Below, piece after piece: positions 17,007 to 27,478 of a stretch of 64,000 bases of DNA. Below the pieces are notes generated by a model, which did not search any database, was not told where the DNA came from, and saw only the letters and a list, made by a program, of their open reading frames with translations. The position numbers and the translations under genes are program-made. Numbering within the stretch: position 1 is the stretch's first letter; each line of letters starts with the position of its first letter. Source of the DNA: an uncultured Bacteroidales bacterium (GTDB lineage Bacteria > Bacteroidota > Bacteroidia > Bacteroidales > Bacteroidaceae). The stretch lies in assembly GCA_902788315.1 (NCBI GenBank), contig CADAJS010000014.1, positions 1 to 64,000 of the forward strand, written 5' to 3'.

Positions 17007-18068
17007 TCACTTTTCCTCTATGTATTTCACGATCCACTGCCCTACCTCGCGCGTGCCATAACGTGCACCGCCCTCCACCTGAATCTCAGGGGTACGCACA
17101 TTGGCGTCGAGCGATGCACGGACAGCCTCGCGTATCAGCTGGCCCTCGGCCTTAAGGTCGAAATATTCAAAGAGCATGGCCACGGAGAGTATCTGAGCCA
17201 GGGGATTGGCAATGTTGAGTCCCTTGCCCTGAGGCCACGAGCCGTGGATGGGCTCGAAGACCGGCGTGCTGCTGCCCGTCGAGGCACTGGGCAGGAGGCC
17301 CATCGAACCGGTGATGCACGAGCCCTCGTCCGTGAGGATGTCGCCGAAGGTGTTCTCGGTGACCATCACGTCGAAGAAGCGCGGATCCTGGATCATGCGC
17401 ATGGCGGCGTTATCCACGTACATGAAGTCGGTCTGCACATCGGGGTACTCAGTCATCATCTCTTGGGCCACCTTGCGCCACAGGCGGCTCGAGGCCAGGA
17501 CGTTGGCCTTGTCCACCACCGTCACGTGACGACGACGCTGGCGGGCATACTGGTATGCTACACGCAGAATACGCTCCACCTCGGGACGGGAATAGTAATT
17601 GGTATCGTAGGCTTCGTCGGTTCCCTCCTTCTTCTCACCGAAATACATGCCGCCCGTCAGTTCGCGGATGCAGATAAAGTCGGCGCCTCGCACCAGCTCA
17701 TCCTTGAGCGGCGACTTGTGGATCAAGCAGTCGAAGGTCTCCACCGGGCGAATATTGGCATAGAGACCCAGCTTCTTCCGCATGGCCAGAAGTCCCTGTT
17801 CAGGACGCACCCGGGCCGTGGGGTCATTGTCGAACTTCGGGTCGCCCACACTGGCGAAGAGCACCGCATCGGCCCAGAGACACGTCTGGAAGGTCTCCTC
17901 GGGGAAGGGATCGCCCACCTCATCAATGGCATGGGCGCCGCAGAGCGCCTCACGATAGGTCACATCATGTCCACACTTGCGTGCCACAGCGCTCAGCACC
18001 GCCACGCCCTGCTCCATAATCTCGGGGCCGATACCATCACCGGCCAAGACTGCAATCTTCAGTTTCAT
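17007..18068 (-). CDS. leuB: 3-isopropylmalate dehydrogenase
   Basis: A 353-residue enzyme from ATG 18068 ([18 protein letters not shown]); the frame is open 26 codons further up but that part is a hydrophobic run across the promoter. The NAD-site loop, [14 protein letters not shown], the metal-binding region [15 protein letters not shown] and the C-terminal EPIHGSWP are the LeuB signatures. It oxidises and decarboxylates 3-isopropylmalate to 2-ketoisocaproate in leucine synthesis. The other leu genes lie on the same strand about 27 kb upstream; here it has its own promoter and is followed by a porin gene. Confidence 0.95.
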   Translation of the reverse strand: MKLKIAVLAGDGIGPEIMEQGVAVLSAVARKCGHDVTYREALCGAHAIDEVGDPFPEETFQTCLWADAVLFASVGDPKFDNDPTARVRPEQGLLAMRKKLGLYANIRPVETFDCLIHKSPLKDELVRGADFICIRELTGGMYFGEKKEGTDEAYDTNYYSRPEVERILRVAYQYARQRRRHVTVVDKANVLASSRLWRKVAQEMMTEYPDVQTDFMYVDNAAMRMIQDPRFFDVMVTENTFGDILTDEGSCITGSMGLLPSASTGSSTPVFEPIHGSWPQGKGLNIANPLAQILSVAMLFEYFDLKAEGQLIREAVRASLDANVRTPEIQVEGGARYGTREVGQWIVKYIEEK

Positions 18069-18094
18069 CTCGTTTCGTTTATTGGGTTCCGACG

Positions 18095-18102
18095 CAAAGG
18101 TA
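18095..18102 (-). promoter_or_regulatory. -7 element for leuB (TACCTTTG on the minus strand)
   Basis: Plus-strand CAAAGGTA lies 27 bases before the leuB start. The upstream DNA (AATAAGTGAGAGAAGAAGC) belongs to the repeated promoter-associated unit seen at other minus-strand starts. Confidence 0.6.
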
Positions 18103-18742
18103 CGAATAAGTGAGAGAAGAAGCAAGAGAAAAAGGAACTTTTTCATTGATTCGCCCGAGCGAAAGTACTCGGGACCGCAGGTCAGAGGTACGACAACCCC
18201 TCCATGGAGGCATCGCCTTGGGACTGAAGTGGGTAATTATCCGCGAGGGATGACACCAAGGACCTGACATACATGGCCCACTCTCAAAGCCCCCCGGACA
18301 ACTCGATGTCGGAAGCACATCATGTATCTCGCTCAGATGTACGTAACAAAAGAACAAGACCAACACTAACAGACCGAGACAGCACAAAGTAAAGTTTTTG
18401 GAATCGCACCACACAACACACAAACAACACAGGCACACAAAAAAAGCGAAGGGAAAAGCACTTTGGGGGGAGCAGCCCAATGGCTCGACAGCAAGGGGCA
18501 GAGGCAAGGAAAGACATCCAGCCAACAGATGTACTCCCTTTTTGCCATGACACCCAACCGCTTATGACTGAGATACACAAATCGGATGCAAGGACGACGC
18601 ACAAACCAGCAAAACATTCCACCTCGTCTTGTACAAAACGCCGTGTAAGGATTTATTACCCCCCCCTACACCATTAACACTTTTTAACGGCCAAGGAGGG
18701 GAGTTTTTCTTAACTTCCCCTCGCCATACAACCTTTTTTTTA
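18103..18742. other. Intergenic region between leuB and the exported-protein array
   Basis: About 640 bases without a convincing gene; small frames here lack family-like sequence. It contains one promoter-associated repeat unit (to about 18180) with inverted repeat CCCGAG/CTCGGG, a palindrome CCTCCATGGAGG, and a hairpin GGGGAG...CTTCCCC (about 18697-18720) just upstream of the next promoter. Confidence 0.5.
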
Positions 18743-18750
18743 TAACTTTG
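18743..18750 (+). promoter_or_regulatory. -7 element for the exported-protein array (TAACTTTG)
   Basis: TAACTTTG fits TAnnTTTG and lies 20 bases before the fasciclin lipoprotein start; it may drive several downstream genes. Confidence 0.55.
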
Positions 18751-18769
18751 CAAAGCAAAAGACCATAAT

Positions 18770-20878
18770 ATGATGAACCGGAAAACTATCTGGGCCTTGA
18801 TGGCCCTTCTCTGTATTCTTGCACTAAACGCATGCAAGGAAAGTATCGACGAATCGTCGCGCTACGTATACAAGGAACGTACCATCGCTGATTACCTGAC
18901 CACCCACGAGCAGTTTACTGACTACGTAGAGATTATGAAAGAGACGCCCCTGAGCGACTATTCCTCCACGAGCGTCTATCAGCGCCTGACAGCCTACGGG
19001 TATTTCACCTGCTTTGCTCCCACCAACGACGCCATAAGTATCTATATGGACTCGCTCACCCAAAAGGGCCTCATCGAGCAGCCATGCTGGGACTCCATAC
19101 CCGAAGGCGAACTGAAAGACTCGCTGCGCCGCGTCATCGTCCTGAGCAGCATCCTGGACGGCACGGAGACCAAAACCATCTACCATTCATGGGACTTGCC
19201 GCGCGAGAACGAGGAATTCCTCACGCCCACCATGAGCGACCGCAAGCTGAGCGTACACTACAGCAGGCTCTCGCACGACTCCATCTATATCGACCGCGTG
19301 TGTCCCATATCGCTGAAGAACCGCGACATCGAGACACAAAACGGACTGATCCACGAGATGGGCTACGTCATCAATCCCAGCGACGAGACGCTGGGTAGCC
19401 TCATGTTCCGATGGAGGAACGACCCCTCGTCGGGCTACAGCGTCATGGGCAAACTGCTCACGGCATGCAACCTGATAGACACCCTGCGCCGTACACGCGA
19501 CGAGGTGTATGAAGTGCTGCGTGTGACAGGCGTGATCGACCGCGTGCCCATCATGTGGGGAGAGGCCACCGACACCTATCCCACCCCCGAGCATCGCAAA
19601 CTGGGATACACGCTCTTTGCCGAGACCGACCAGTTCTGGGCCGACGCGCTGGGCAAGGACGTGGTTGACATCACGGTGGAGGACGTGGCCGAATGGCTCG
19701 AGGACCAAGGCTATTATCCTGATGCTGCCAGCAAGGGACAATATACGAAGGAGAACAACATCGTGAACCTCTTCGTCACCTACCACTTGCTGCCCATGCG
19801 CATCCCGGCAGACAGACTGGTCATCCACTACAACGAGAAAGGATACAACTACCAGACAAGCATGGCTCCTACCATTCCCGTATGGGCCTACTACACGACG
19901 ATGGGCCGGCGCCGACTGCTTGAGCTGTTCGAGAGCCGAGAGAGCAACGGTGTCTTCCTGAACCGATTCCCCGAACTGAACAACGCCATCCACGGGAACT
20001 ACCACGAGGTATCGTGCGACGAGGACAAGAAGGGCATCTACGTGAACACGACAGCCGACGTGAACGTGCTGAAACTGGTGAACGGCATGGTATATCCCAT
20101 CACAGAGCCACTCGTATATACAGAGAATACAGCCAACTGCTTCGCCCGCATGCGACTGCGATACAATGTACTCGACTTCCTGCCCGAGATGATAAACAAC
20201 GACCTGCGAGGCTACAAGTCGATAGGCTTTGCCAACGATGAGATACACCCCTACTTCAACGATGTGACCATCAACTCGAAGGAGACCCGCTTTGCCTACC
20301 TGTGCGGCCGTGGCAGCGGATGGCCCAACTATCAAGGCGACGAGCTGAACATCCAGGGAATCTACGACGTGACGTTCCGCGTGCCACCCGTGCCACGCAC
20401 CGGCACCTATGAGATACGCATGGGCGTCTCCACCGAATCGTCGTGGCGAGGCATCTGCCAGGTATATTTCGGCACCGACCCCACCAACCCCGTACCCAGC
20501 GGCATTCCCGTGGACATGGCCTTAGGAGGACAGAAGCGCAACCTGAACGGAACCATCTACGAGAGCAACGTGGGATGGGAACCCGACACGGACGACGATG
20601 ACTACAATGCCGAGGTGGACAAGCGCATGCGCAACAACGGGTTTATGAAGGGACCCGAGTACTTCTCCGAGACACCTGGCGGCGGAGACACGGGCCGTAC
20701 ATTGGAGAAGGCCACGCGACGCATCATCGTGCGTCAGCACATGGATGCAGGAAAGACATACTACCTGCGGTTCAAGTCAGTGCAGGACGTCATCTGGAAA
20801 CAGCTCTTCATCAACTACCTCGAATGGTGCCCCAAGGAAGTCTATGACAACCCCATCGAACCGGAGGACATCTGGTGA
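18770..20878 (+). CDS. Fasciclin (FAS1) domain lipoprotein
   Basis: A 702-residue surface lipoprotein; signal peptide ends in L-A-L-N-A-C (Cys22). A first FAS1 domain (about residues 45-190) has the H1 motif YFTCFAPTNDAI; a second, more diverged one follows (about 195-420, with YTLFAETDQFW). The C-terminal part (from about 460) is a beta-rich domain with DDDDYNAEVDKRMRNNGFMK and ends EVYDNPIEPEDIW. FAS1 domains mediate adhesion and ligand binding. The same architecture and ending occur in the minus-strand paralogue at 59064-61193. It heads the plus-strand array, suggesting a shared surface role. Confidence 0.8.
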   Translation: MMNRKTIWALMALLCILALNACKESIDESSRYVYKERTIADYLTTHEQFTDYVEIMKETPLSDYSSTSVYQRLTAYGYFTCFAPTNDAISIYMDSLTQKGLIEQPCWDSIPEGELKDSLRRVIVLSSILDGTETKTIYHSWDLPRENEEFLTPTMSDRKLSVHYSRLSHDSIYIDRVCPISLKNRDIETQNGLIHEMGYVINPSDETLGSLMFRWRNDPSSGYSVMGKLLTACNLIDTLRRTRDEVYEVLRVTGVIDRVPIMWGEATDTYPTPEHRKLGYTLFAETDQFWADALGKDVVDITVEDVAEWLEDQGYYPDAASKGQYTKENNIVNLFVTYHLLPMRIPADRLVIHYNEKGYNYQTSMAPTIPVWAYYTTMGRRRLLELFESRESNGVFLNRFPELNNAIHGNYHEVSCDEDKKGIYVNTTADVNVLKLVNGMVYPITEPLVYTENTANCFARMRLRYNVLDFLPEMINNDLRGYKSIGFANDEIHPYFNDVTINSKETRFAYLCGRGSGWPNYQGDELNIQGIYDVTFRVPPVPRTGTYEIRMGVSTESSWRGICQVYFGTDPTNPVPSGIPVDMALGGQKRNLNGTIYESNVGWEPDTDDDDYNAEVDKRMRNNGFMKGPEYFSETPGGGDTGRTLEKATRRIIVRQHMDAGKTYYLRFKSVQDVIWKQLFINYLEWCPKEVYDNPIEPEDIW

Positions 20879-20925
20879 TAGTTCAGAGTGCATAGTGCAT
20901 AGTTCAGAGTTAAAATTCGATCTAC

Positions 20926-21657
20926 ATGAAACGACACCTTATATATATAATAATGTATGCGATGGCATTGTCCGCCGGAGCACAGGACTTTCCTGAGCGG
21001 GACGACCAGGGCAATGTCATCTACTATAAGATATTCAGCGCCGCGCCGGACTGTGCCGGCCTATGCCTGACAGACAACACCGCCGACGTGAGCACAGACT
21101 ATAAATACCTGATGACCGGGAACGAGGCGGACAACCGCTACCAGGAATGGCGCCTGATAGCCGACGAGACAGCCGGATGCTACCACCTGCGCAACCGCGC
21201 CACCTACCGCTACGTGTCGACCAGCGGCACATACGTCGATGCCTTCTTTGCCATCACCTATGCCACCAAGCAGGCTGCAGGAAATGCACTGATGTTCACA
21301 TCGCTCGGCGATGACGGACAATGGTCCATGACGTACAAGGACGGAGTCACCACGAAGTACATGGGTGTGGGCGACGAGGCCAAGGGGCCTGACGCCTTCC
21401 GCAAAACCGACCTGTACGGCACGGCACGTGCATGGTACATCGTACCCTCGGGCCAGCTGCCCCCCACGGCAGTGAACGCACCGAAGAAGGCTCCGACAGA
21501 CATTCGTGTCGTGGACCGCCGCATCGTGGTCAGCGGATGTAGCAGCTATGACATCTACGACGTGCAGGGACGCCAGATGCCCCGCGATACAGAACTACAA
21601 CCCGGTCTCTATGTAGTCAAAGCCGACGAGACTGTCAAAAACATCATGGTAAAATGA
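20926..21657 (+). CDS. Exported beta-trefoil-like protein with type IX-like tail (set 1, gene A)
   Basis: A 243-residue exported protein; signal peptide ends ALSAGAQ. The middle (YYKIFSAAPDCAGLCLTD, then W-R-L-I...YHLRNRATYRYVS) looks like a ricin-type beta-trefoil glycan-binding fold, though the Q-x-W motifs are imperfect. The last 35 residues (YDVQGRQMP...GLYVVKADETVKNIMVK) resemble the sorting domain of type IX secretion cargo. Paralogues lie at 27479-28201 and 38713-39399. Its stop overlaps the start of the next gene by four bases. Glycan binding is inferred. Confidence 0.65.
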   Translation: MKRHLIYIIMYAMALSAGAQDFPERDDQGNVIYYKIFSAAPDCAGLCLTDNTADVSTDYKYLMTGNEADNRYQEWRLIADETAGCYHLRNRATYRYVSTSGTYVDAFFAITYATKQAAGNALMFTSLGDDGQWSMTYKDGVTTKYMGVGDEAKGPDAFRKTDLYGTARAWYIVPSGQLPPTAVNAPKKAPTDIRVVDRRIVVSGCSSYDIYDVQGRQMPRDTELQPGLYVVKADETVKNIMVK

Positions 21658-22586
21658 AAGCAAGACTCAGATATTTCCTAACGCTGGCCACGCTGTGCTG
21701 CCTGACGGCCACGGCACAGGACAAGAAGTTTCTCTATGCCAGTGCAGCCACCTACCCGTTTGCCTCGGACTTCTACTATACAGAGCCCGACTCGAACTTC
21801 TACGTGTTCCTGTGCTTCGGCCAGTCGAACATGCAGGGTGCCGCACGTCCCGAGGACAAGGACTACGAGAACGTACCAAACCGCCTGCGCATGATGGCCG
21901 CTGTGGACTTCCCCGCCAACACAGGGAATTATCGAGGTGCAGCACGTAAGAAATACGAGTGGTACACAGCCACGCCGCCTCTGCACTCGACCATTGGCGG
22001 ACTCTCTCCCGCCGACTACTTTGGCCGCGCGATGGTGGAGCATCTGCCCAGCCACATCAAGGTGGGACTCATCAATGTGTCCGTGACGGGCTGTGCCATC
22101 GAAGTGTTCTTCAAGGAATACGACCCCGCCTGCAACGCTCGCCTGGGCAGCAGCACCCGTACTGTCTGTGGCTACTACGACGGACTGCCCTACGTGCGCC
22201 TGCTCTCCTGTGCGCTGCGTGCCGCAAAAGTGGGTGTCATCAAGGGCATCCTGCTCCATCAGGGAGAGGCCAACCGCACAGACCCGCTGTGGTGCATGAA
22301 GGTAAAGCACGTCTATGACGACCTCCTGCACGACCTGGGCCTCCAGGCACGCGACGTACCCCTGCTGGCCGGACAGGTGGTGGGCGAGGAACAGCACGGC
22401 AAGAGTGCCATCGCAAACAAAAACGTCAACGCACTGCCCAAGACCATACCTACCGCCCACGTGATCAGCTCAGTCGGATGTGAGGCAGACCCCGATGACA
22501 CTCATCACTTCTCGGCCGAAGGATATCGCACGTTCGGACGTCGCTATGCCGACGTCATGCTTGACCTCATGGGCGTGGAGCACTGA
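21654..22586 (+). CDS. SASA-type (sialate O-acetylesterase-like) carbohydrate esterase (set 1, gene B)
   Basis: A 310-residue exported SGNH esterase: signal peptide ending LTATAQ, nucleophile motif FGQSNMQG (Ser58), block GILLHQGEANRTDP, and the C-terminal Asp/His motif DDTHHFSAEGYR. These are the signature blocks of the SASA family, members of which remove acetyl groups from sialic acid or xylan; the substrate cannot be told from sequence. Translationally coupled to gene A and closely similar to the esterase at 28235-29158. Confidence 0.8.
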   Translation: MKARLRYFLTLATLCCLTATAQDKKFLYASAATYPFASDFYYTEPDSNFYVFLCFGQSNMQGAARPEDKDYENVPNRLRMMAAVDFPANTGNYRGAARKKYEWYTATPPLHSTIGGLSPADYFGRAMVEHLPSHIKVGLINVSVTGCAIEVFFKEYDPACNARLGSSTRTVCGYYDGLPYVRLLSCALRAAKVGVIKGILLHQGEANRTDPLWCMKVKHVYDDLLHDLGLQARDVPLLAGQVVGEEQHGKSAIANKNVNALPKTIPTAHVISSVGCEADPDDTHHFSAEGYRTFGRRYADVMLDLMGVEH

Positions 22587-22654
22587 CCCGTCCTGAGCAC
22601 AAAGTAGGAAATGTCAATAGATTACTAACTAACAAAACTATAAATTCGAGAGGC

Positions 22655-25600
22655 ATGAAAACAAAATTGTACTCTATGTTCAAGGCGGCGACCTTGACCG
22701 CCCTATTGCTCGCAGGCAATAAGGCGAATGCCACGGACATCACTCCGGGCTACTATTACATGAAAGCAACGGAAGTGTCCAGTGCAAACGGGCTCTATCT
22801 GCGCACCACCTCGTCCGACCTGCCCCGACTGGTCAAGCACGAGATGCCGGAAACTCCCACAATGGACGAGAAACCGTACATCTGGCATGTAGAGAGCATG
22901 GACGGAGGCTCCTTCTCCATCCAGAACATTGCCGACGGCTGCTATCTGGGTGGCCAAGTGGGAACCCATGCACATCATGGTACGATGTCCAGTGCACCGC
23001 ATGCAGCAAAATTTACTTTCTTTGACACCTTCAACAACGGCTCTGCCGAGGTGACCAATGCATGGAAACTGGACGTGCAAACCGATCGCAACACTCAGTA
23101 TGGCAATGCCCTTCGTCCCGGCCAGGGCGGTGAGGCGCTCTTCCTCTGGTACTGCGACAGCCAGGGCGGCGATGCACCGGTGTGGTACTTCGAGCCTGTG
23201 GATGCCACGATTGCTCAGCAACTGGAACAGAATCCCGGTACGTACAACGGAGCCGACGTGGAGGAAGGCTACTATCTGGTACGCGCCAATGCCGGCAACA
23301 CCAGCAAGCCGGGTGCATACCTCTATGCCGACCAGGGAGACATCTACCGCACGTATCAGAACACATCCGTAGGCGAAATTGATCCCGCAGCGCTGACAAG
23401 CGAGACACTCCCCTTCATCTATTATATTAAGAAGACAGCTACGGGATATACCTTCCAGAACCAGCTGAACGGACGCTATATTGGCGGTTCGCCCAATACG
23501 AACGGACATCACGTTGGCGCTGTGACACGCCCGACACCCATGGTGCTGACATACTACGAGGAGAAGAATGCCTACAGAATCGAAGACAAGGAGCAACCGC
23601 GCAACGACTTCCTGCCCGCTCTGCTGAACTCGGGCAACGAGGCATTCGCATGGTGGGCCGGCAGCGCTGACTGGCTCCTGCCCAACGTCTATTGGGACCT
23701 GGTGAAACTGGAGGACGCAACCGTGAACAGCATCGTCCAGCGCACCGTCTATGCAGTGGGATCGCTCCAGGATGCCGAATGGGACACGGAGAACCTGACC
23801 TATACGCTCGAGGCAAAGGGTGAAGGTATCTATTCGGGAACCATCAACGTCGTGAGCGACGGTGACGGCATCGGCTATTTCACCCTCTATGCGGCCACAC
23901 CAAGCGGCGATAACATCATTCAGTATTCCAGCCCGACCAAGAACGAGCAGCTCTTCCCCGGCATCGTAAATACGTTCACCATTGCTTCCGGCTTCAACTG
24001 GGCCGTGACCCCCGGCACGTATATCGTCACCATCGACGTCAACAAGAATACGATTCGCGTCAATGACCCGAGCGACCCAGATGCAGTCTTCAGCAGAGCA
24101 TATGCCGAACTGAAAGCCGCCATTGAAGAGGCACGCGAGCAATGGCCCGGCTTGGACCTCAGCAGCGTGGAGGCCGTGCTGAACAATACAGCCAGCACAG
24201 ACAACGAGCTGAAGGAAGCCAAGAACAGCATCCAGGGCCTCATCATCGCCTTCGTAAAGGACAAGATGACACGCGAGGCATCGGAATACAATCCGATGGA
24301 CGTTACCGTACTGCTGCCAAATGCAAACTGTGCCACCACACAGGGATGGACGACGAAGGGCGCAAAAATTACAGACAACATGATGTCTGCCGCAAACTCG
24401 GCTTTCGATATCTCTCAGACACTTACCGACCTGCCCAACGGCGTCTATGAGATTAGCGTGAAGGCAGTCTCCCGCTATGGTGCACCGAAGACTTACTATC
24501 AGGAAAACAGTCCGCTGTCCATCGACAAGCACGACGCCTATGTCTATGCTACCGCATGCGGCATACGCCAAGCACGTCCCGTGAGCGACATCTTCGACTA
24601 CGAATATGACGAGCTGGGCGTGGAGGGCGAAGCAGACTATAATGGTGCAGGCTGGTTCGTGCCCACAAACACGACCGGAGCCAAGGCATACTTCCAACGT
24701 GAACGCTACAATGAGAACCACGTCATCGTCTATGTCAACGACGGCACACTCACGATAGGTGCAAGCCGAGACGAGGCCACACCCGACAATCTGTTCTTTG
24801 CCGACGACTGGACGCTGCAATACTATGGCAACTCGCTGTCTGCCATGACCATGATTGCCACAGACATGAGTGAGAACACTCCTGACGTAGAGTCCACTCC
24901 CGCACAGGCCACCGTGAAGGACACCTATCTGGACGCACAGGACAAGATGAGCAGTCTGAGCGAAGCACAGCAGGTAGTCGAGACATACGTGGCACTCGTA
25001 AATGCCTACACCGCACTAAACAAGAGCCAGATTGCATACGCCAAGTACCAGAACCTCCTCGAGGAGGTAAAGGCCATTCTGGCAGATAATCCCGGCATCG
25101 AAGGCCCCGGAGCCACACTCCTGAAGACCTATCTGACGGAGGAGGAAGAACCCGGCGCATTTGCTAACGGCACAGCCCCCTACATCCTTCTGAACGGCAA
25201 CCTGGACGAGGAGAAGCTGGCCGAAGAGATGGCACAGCTCAACACGATGCTGGAGAACGCCCTCAAGGGAGGTGTATCCCCCGGCACCGAGATCACAGCA
25301 CTCTTCCGCAATATGACATTCGACGAAGCCGACTTTGCAGGATGGACGGAAAGCCACACCGGCCCGGGCACCTGCTCCGGCAGCCACGGAGATAACTCCA
25401 ATCTCGTGGCAGGATGGTGGAATATGGACACCGCACAGCTCTACCAGACGGGTAGCGACCTGCCCAACGGCATCTATGCCATCACCGCCAATGCCTTCTA
25501 CCGCCCCGGCACTCCCACGACATGCAGCACAGAGAACGAAATCTCGGCCTACATGGTGGTGAACGGACTGAAGACACCGATGATGAACATTCTGAACGAC

Positions 25601-27394
25601 GCCCTCTCGGAGAGCGAAGCCCAGCCTGGCGTGAACTGCCACTCAACAGACTATTCCACCGGCGACATCCGCTTCCCCGATGCCCCAGTGGGAGCCAGCA
25701 TAGCATTCGCTGCCGGACGCTATGAGCAGACAGTCTATGGCGTAGTCACCGACGGCAAGCTCACCTTCGGCGTAAGCCAGGAGGCATATCCGGCCTATGA
25801 CGGCGACTGGATGATGATTGATAATTTCAAGGTGGTCTTCATGGGCAATTCGGAAGAAGCAGCCAATGCCATGGTGGAAGCACAGTGCAGCCGTGCTGAG
25901 GAGATGCTGGCCAGCATGCTCACATACCGTGAGGAGACACGCAACGGACTCGTGGACGCGCTCGACATGACAGCCAACGATATGGAAAGCAAGTACCAGA
26001 AGGCGGTGCTCATCAATCAGCTCTGCAACGAGGCCATCGTCACCGGTTCGCTCTCTGCCATCCTGGAAGAAGTGCTCTCCGACTTCCATGCAGTCACGGA
26101 AAGTTCCTACAAGAGCGGACGTATGACGGAGGAAGAGTACAACGCCTACGAGCAAGAGTTCCTGGACGTATGGAACAAGCTGTTCGTCGGACAATATACC
26201 GATGAGGAGATCGTGGCCATGACCGAGAAGTACCGTACGCTGGCCTTGAGTCTGATTCCGACGGTGAAGCCCGGTTACTACTACATGAAGGGCTCTGCCG
26301 CATCCACCTACCCCGACAACTATCTGACCGCATCTTCCTCCGACCTGCCCTTCCTGGTGTCGCACGAGATGCCCGAGGCACCCACACAGGCCGAGAAGCA
26401 GTTCATCTGGAAGGTAGAGGCTCTGGGCGACGGAACGTCCTCCATCCAGAGCATCTATGACCATCGCTACCTGGGCGGACAGCTTGGACGGTATGGCCAC
26501 CACGGCACGATGGACGAGAAGCCGCATGCCATCACGTTCACTTACTCGGCTACTGAAGGCGAAGGAACGGGAGAAGCATGGAAGCTGAATGCCAATCTGG
26601 ACAGAGACAGCGGCTATGGCACAGCCCTACGTCCCGGCATGGGTGGAGAACGACTGATGCTGTGGTACTGCGACAGCCAGCAGGGCGAAGTACCGGCATG
26701 GGTGTTCGAGCCCGTCGATGAGAGCCTGGCCAAGGCTATCGAAGAGACTGTTCCCGAATATACGGGTGACAACGTGGAGGAAGGCTACTACTATGTACAG
26801 GCTGCCGCGACCAATGCGTCCAAGGCTGGCAACTACCTCTGGTGCAACGGCAATGACATTTACCGTACTTACCAGAAGGCCGTGGAGGAAGAGCTCAGCA
26901 CCACAGAGGTCAGCGAGGACCTCTATCCCTACATCTTCCACGTGACAAAACAGCCCGGTGGATATGCCTTCCAGAACATGAAGAGCCAGAGATACATCGG
27001 CGGTGCCCCCAGCGCGTCCGGACATCATGTAGGAGCCGTCATGAACCCCGCCCCAATGACACTCAGCTACGACGAGGAGACAAAGACATACACGATCCTC
27101 GACGAGAGCCAGCTGTGCAACGGTTTCCTGCCTGCCTACCTCAATTCGGGCGACGAATCGTGGGCATGGTGGGCCGGTAGCACGGAAGACCAAATGCAGA
27201 GTGTACACTGGAACCTCATCCGCATCACCGACCCCGCACTGGGTATAACACAGCTGCCCGAGGCCGACACTGAAAGCAAGATTGCAGACGGACTCTACAC
27301 GATTGACGGACGCAAGGTGGGAACCGGCACTCCACGCCCAGGCATCTACATCAAGGCCGACAAGACGGGTGTGAAGAAGGTGCTCATCAAGTGA
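22655..27394 (+). CDS. Giant modular exported protein with PGYYYM lectin-like modules (set 1, gene C)
   Basis: A 1579-residue exported protein, signal peptide ending NKANA. Modules in order: two beta-trefoil-like halves starting DITPGYYYM (about 28-355); a SusE/F-like module (VYAVGSLQDAEW, about 362-470); a helical spacer; a beta-sandwich with LPNGVYEISVKAVSRYG (about 560-730); helices; a second beta-sandwich with LPNGIYAITANAFYRPG (about 890-1070); helices; a second copy of the trefoil pair (VKPGYYYMKGSAAS, about 1210-1530); and a type IX-like tail ending VKKVLIK. No catalytic motif is recognised. The role is probably multivalent glycan binding outside the cell. The N-terminal third is nearly repeated in gene C of set 2. 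Confidence 0.65.
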   Translation: MKTKLYSMFKAATLTALLLAGNKANATDITPGYYYMKATEVSSANGLYLRTTSSDLPRLVKHEMPETPTMDEKPYIWHVESMDGGSFSIQNIADGCYLGGQVGTHAHHGTMSSAPHAAKFTFFDTFNNGSAEVTNAWKLDVQTDRNTQYGNALRPGQGGEALFLWYCDSQGGDAPVWYFEPVDATIAQQLEQNPGTYNGADVEEGYYLVRANAGNTSKPGAYLYADQGDIYRTYQNTSVGEIDPAALTSETLPFIYYIKKTATGYTFQNQLNGRYIGGSPNTNGHHVGAVTRPTPMVLTYYEEKNAYRIEDKEQPRNDFLPALLNSGNEAFAWWAGSADWLLPNVYWDLVKLEDATVNSIVQRTVYAVGSLQDAEWDTENLTYTLEAKGEGIYSGTINVVSDGDGIGYFTLYAATPSGDNIIQYSSPTKNEQLFPGIVNTFTIASGFNWAVTPGTYIVTIDVNKNTIRVNDPSDPDAVFSRAYAELKAAIEEAREQWPGLDLSSVEAVLNNTASTDNELKEAKNSIQGLIIAFVKDKMTREASEYNPMDVTVLLPNANCATTQGWTTKGAKITDNMMSAANSAFDISQTLTDLPNGVYEISVKAVSRYGAPKTYYQENSPLSIDKHDAYVYATACGIRQARPVSDIFDYEYDELGVEGEADYNGAGWFVPTNTTGAKAYFQRERYNENHVIVYVNDGTLTIGASRDEATPDNLFFADDWTLQYYGNSLSAMTMIATDMSENTPDVESTPAQATVKDTYLDAQDKMSSLSEAQQVVETYVALVNAYTALNKSQIAYAKYQNLLEEVKAILADNPGIEGPGATLLKTYLTEEEEPGAFANGTAPYILLNGNLDEEKLAEEMAQLNTMLENALKGGVSPGTEITALFRNMTFDEADFAGWTESHTGPGTCSGSHGDNSNLVAGWWNMDTAQLYQTGSDLPNGIYAITANAFYRPGTPTTCSTENEISAYMVVNGLKTPMMNILNDALSESEAQPGVNCHSTDYSTGDIRFPDAPVGASIAFAAGRYEQTVYGVVTDGKLTFGVSQEAYPAYDGDWMMIDNFKVVFMGNSEEAANAMVEAQCSRAEEMLASMLTYREETRNGLVDALDMTANDMESKYQKAVLINQLCNEAIVTGSLSAILEEVLSDFHAVTESSYKSGRMTEEEYNAYEQEFLDVWNKLFVGQYTDEEIVAMTEKYRTLALSLIPTVKPGYYYMKGSAASTYPDNYLTASSSDLPFLVSHEMPEAPTQAEKQFIWKVEALGDGTSSIQSIYDHRYLGGQLGRYGHHGTMDEKPHAITFTYSATEGEGTGEAWKLNANLDRDSGYGTALRPGMGGERLMLWYCDSQQGEVPAWVFEPVDESLAKAIEETVPEYTGDNVEEGYYYVQAAATNASKAGNYLWCNGNDIYRTYQKAVEEELSTTEVSEDLYPYIFHVTKQPGGYAFQNMKSQRYIGGAPSASGHHVGAVMNPAPMTLSYDEETKTYTILDESQLCNGFLPAYLNSGDESWAWWAGSTEDQMQSVHWNLIRITDPALGITQLPEADTESKIADGLYTIDGRKVGTGTPRPGIYIKADKTGVKKVLIK

Positions 27395-27420
27395 AGTGAA
27401 CAGTAAGACGCCAAGTGACC

Positions 27421-27450
27421 AGTCTCCCGGCATACACAGTCCGGGAGACT
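27421..27450 (+). other. Intergenic hairpin without T-run
   Basis: Perfect 10-bp stem AGTCTCCCGG/CCGGGAGACT with 10-base loop, 27 bases after gene C of set 1. No T-run follows, so it may protect mRNA ends and not terminate. Confidence 0.6.
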
Positions 27451-27478
27451 GCACTGGGCTATAACAAGCACGTTGAAC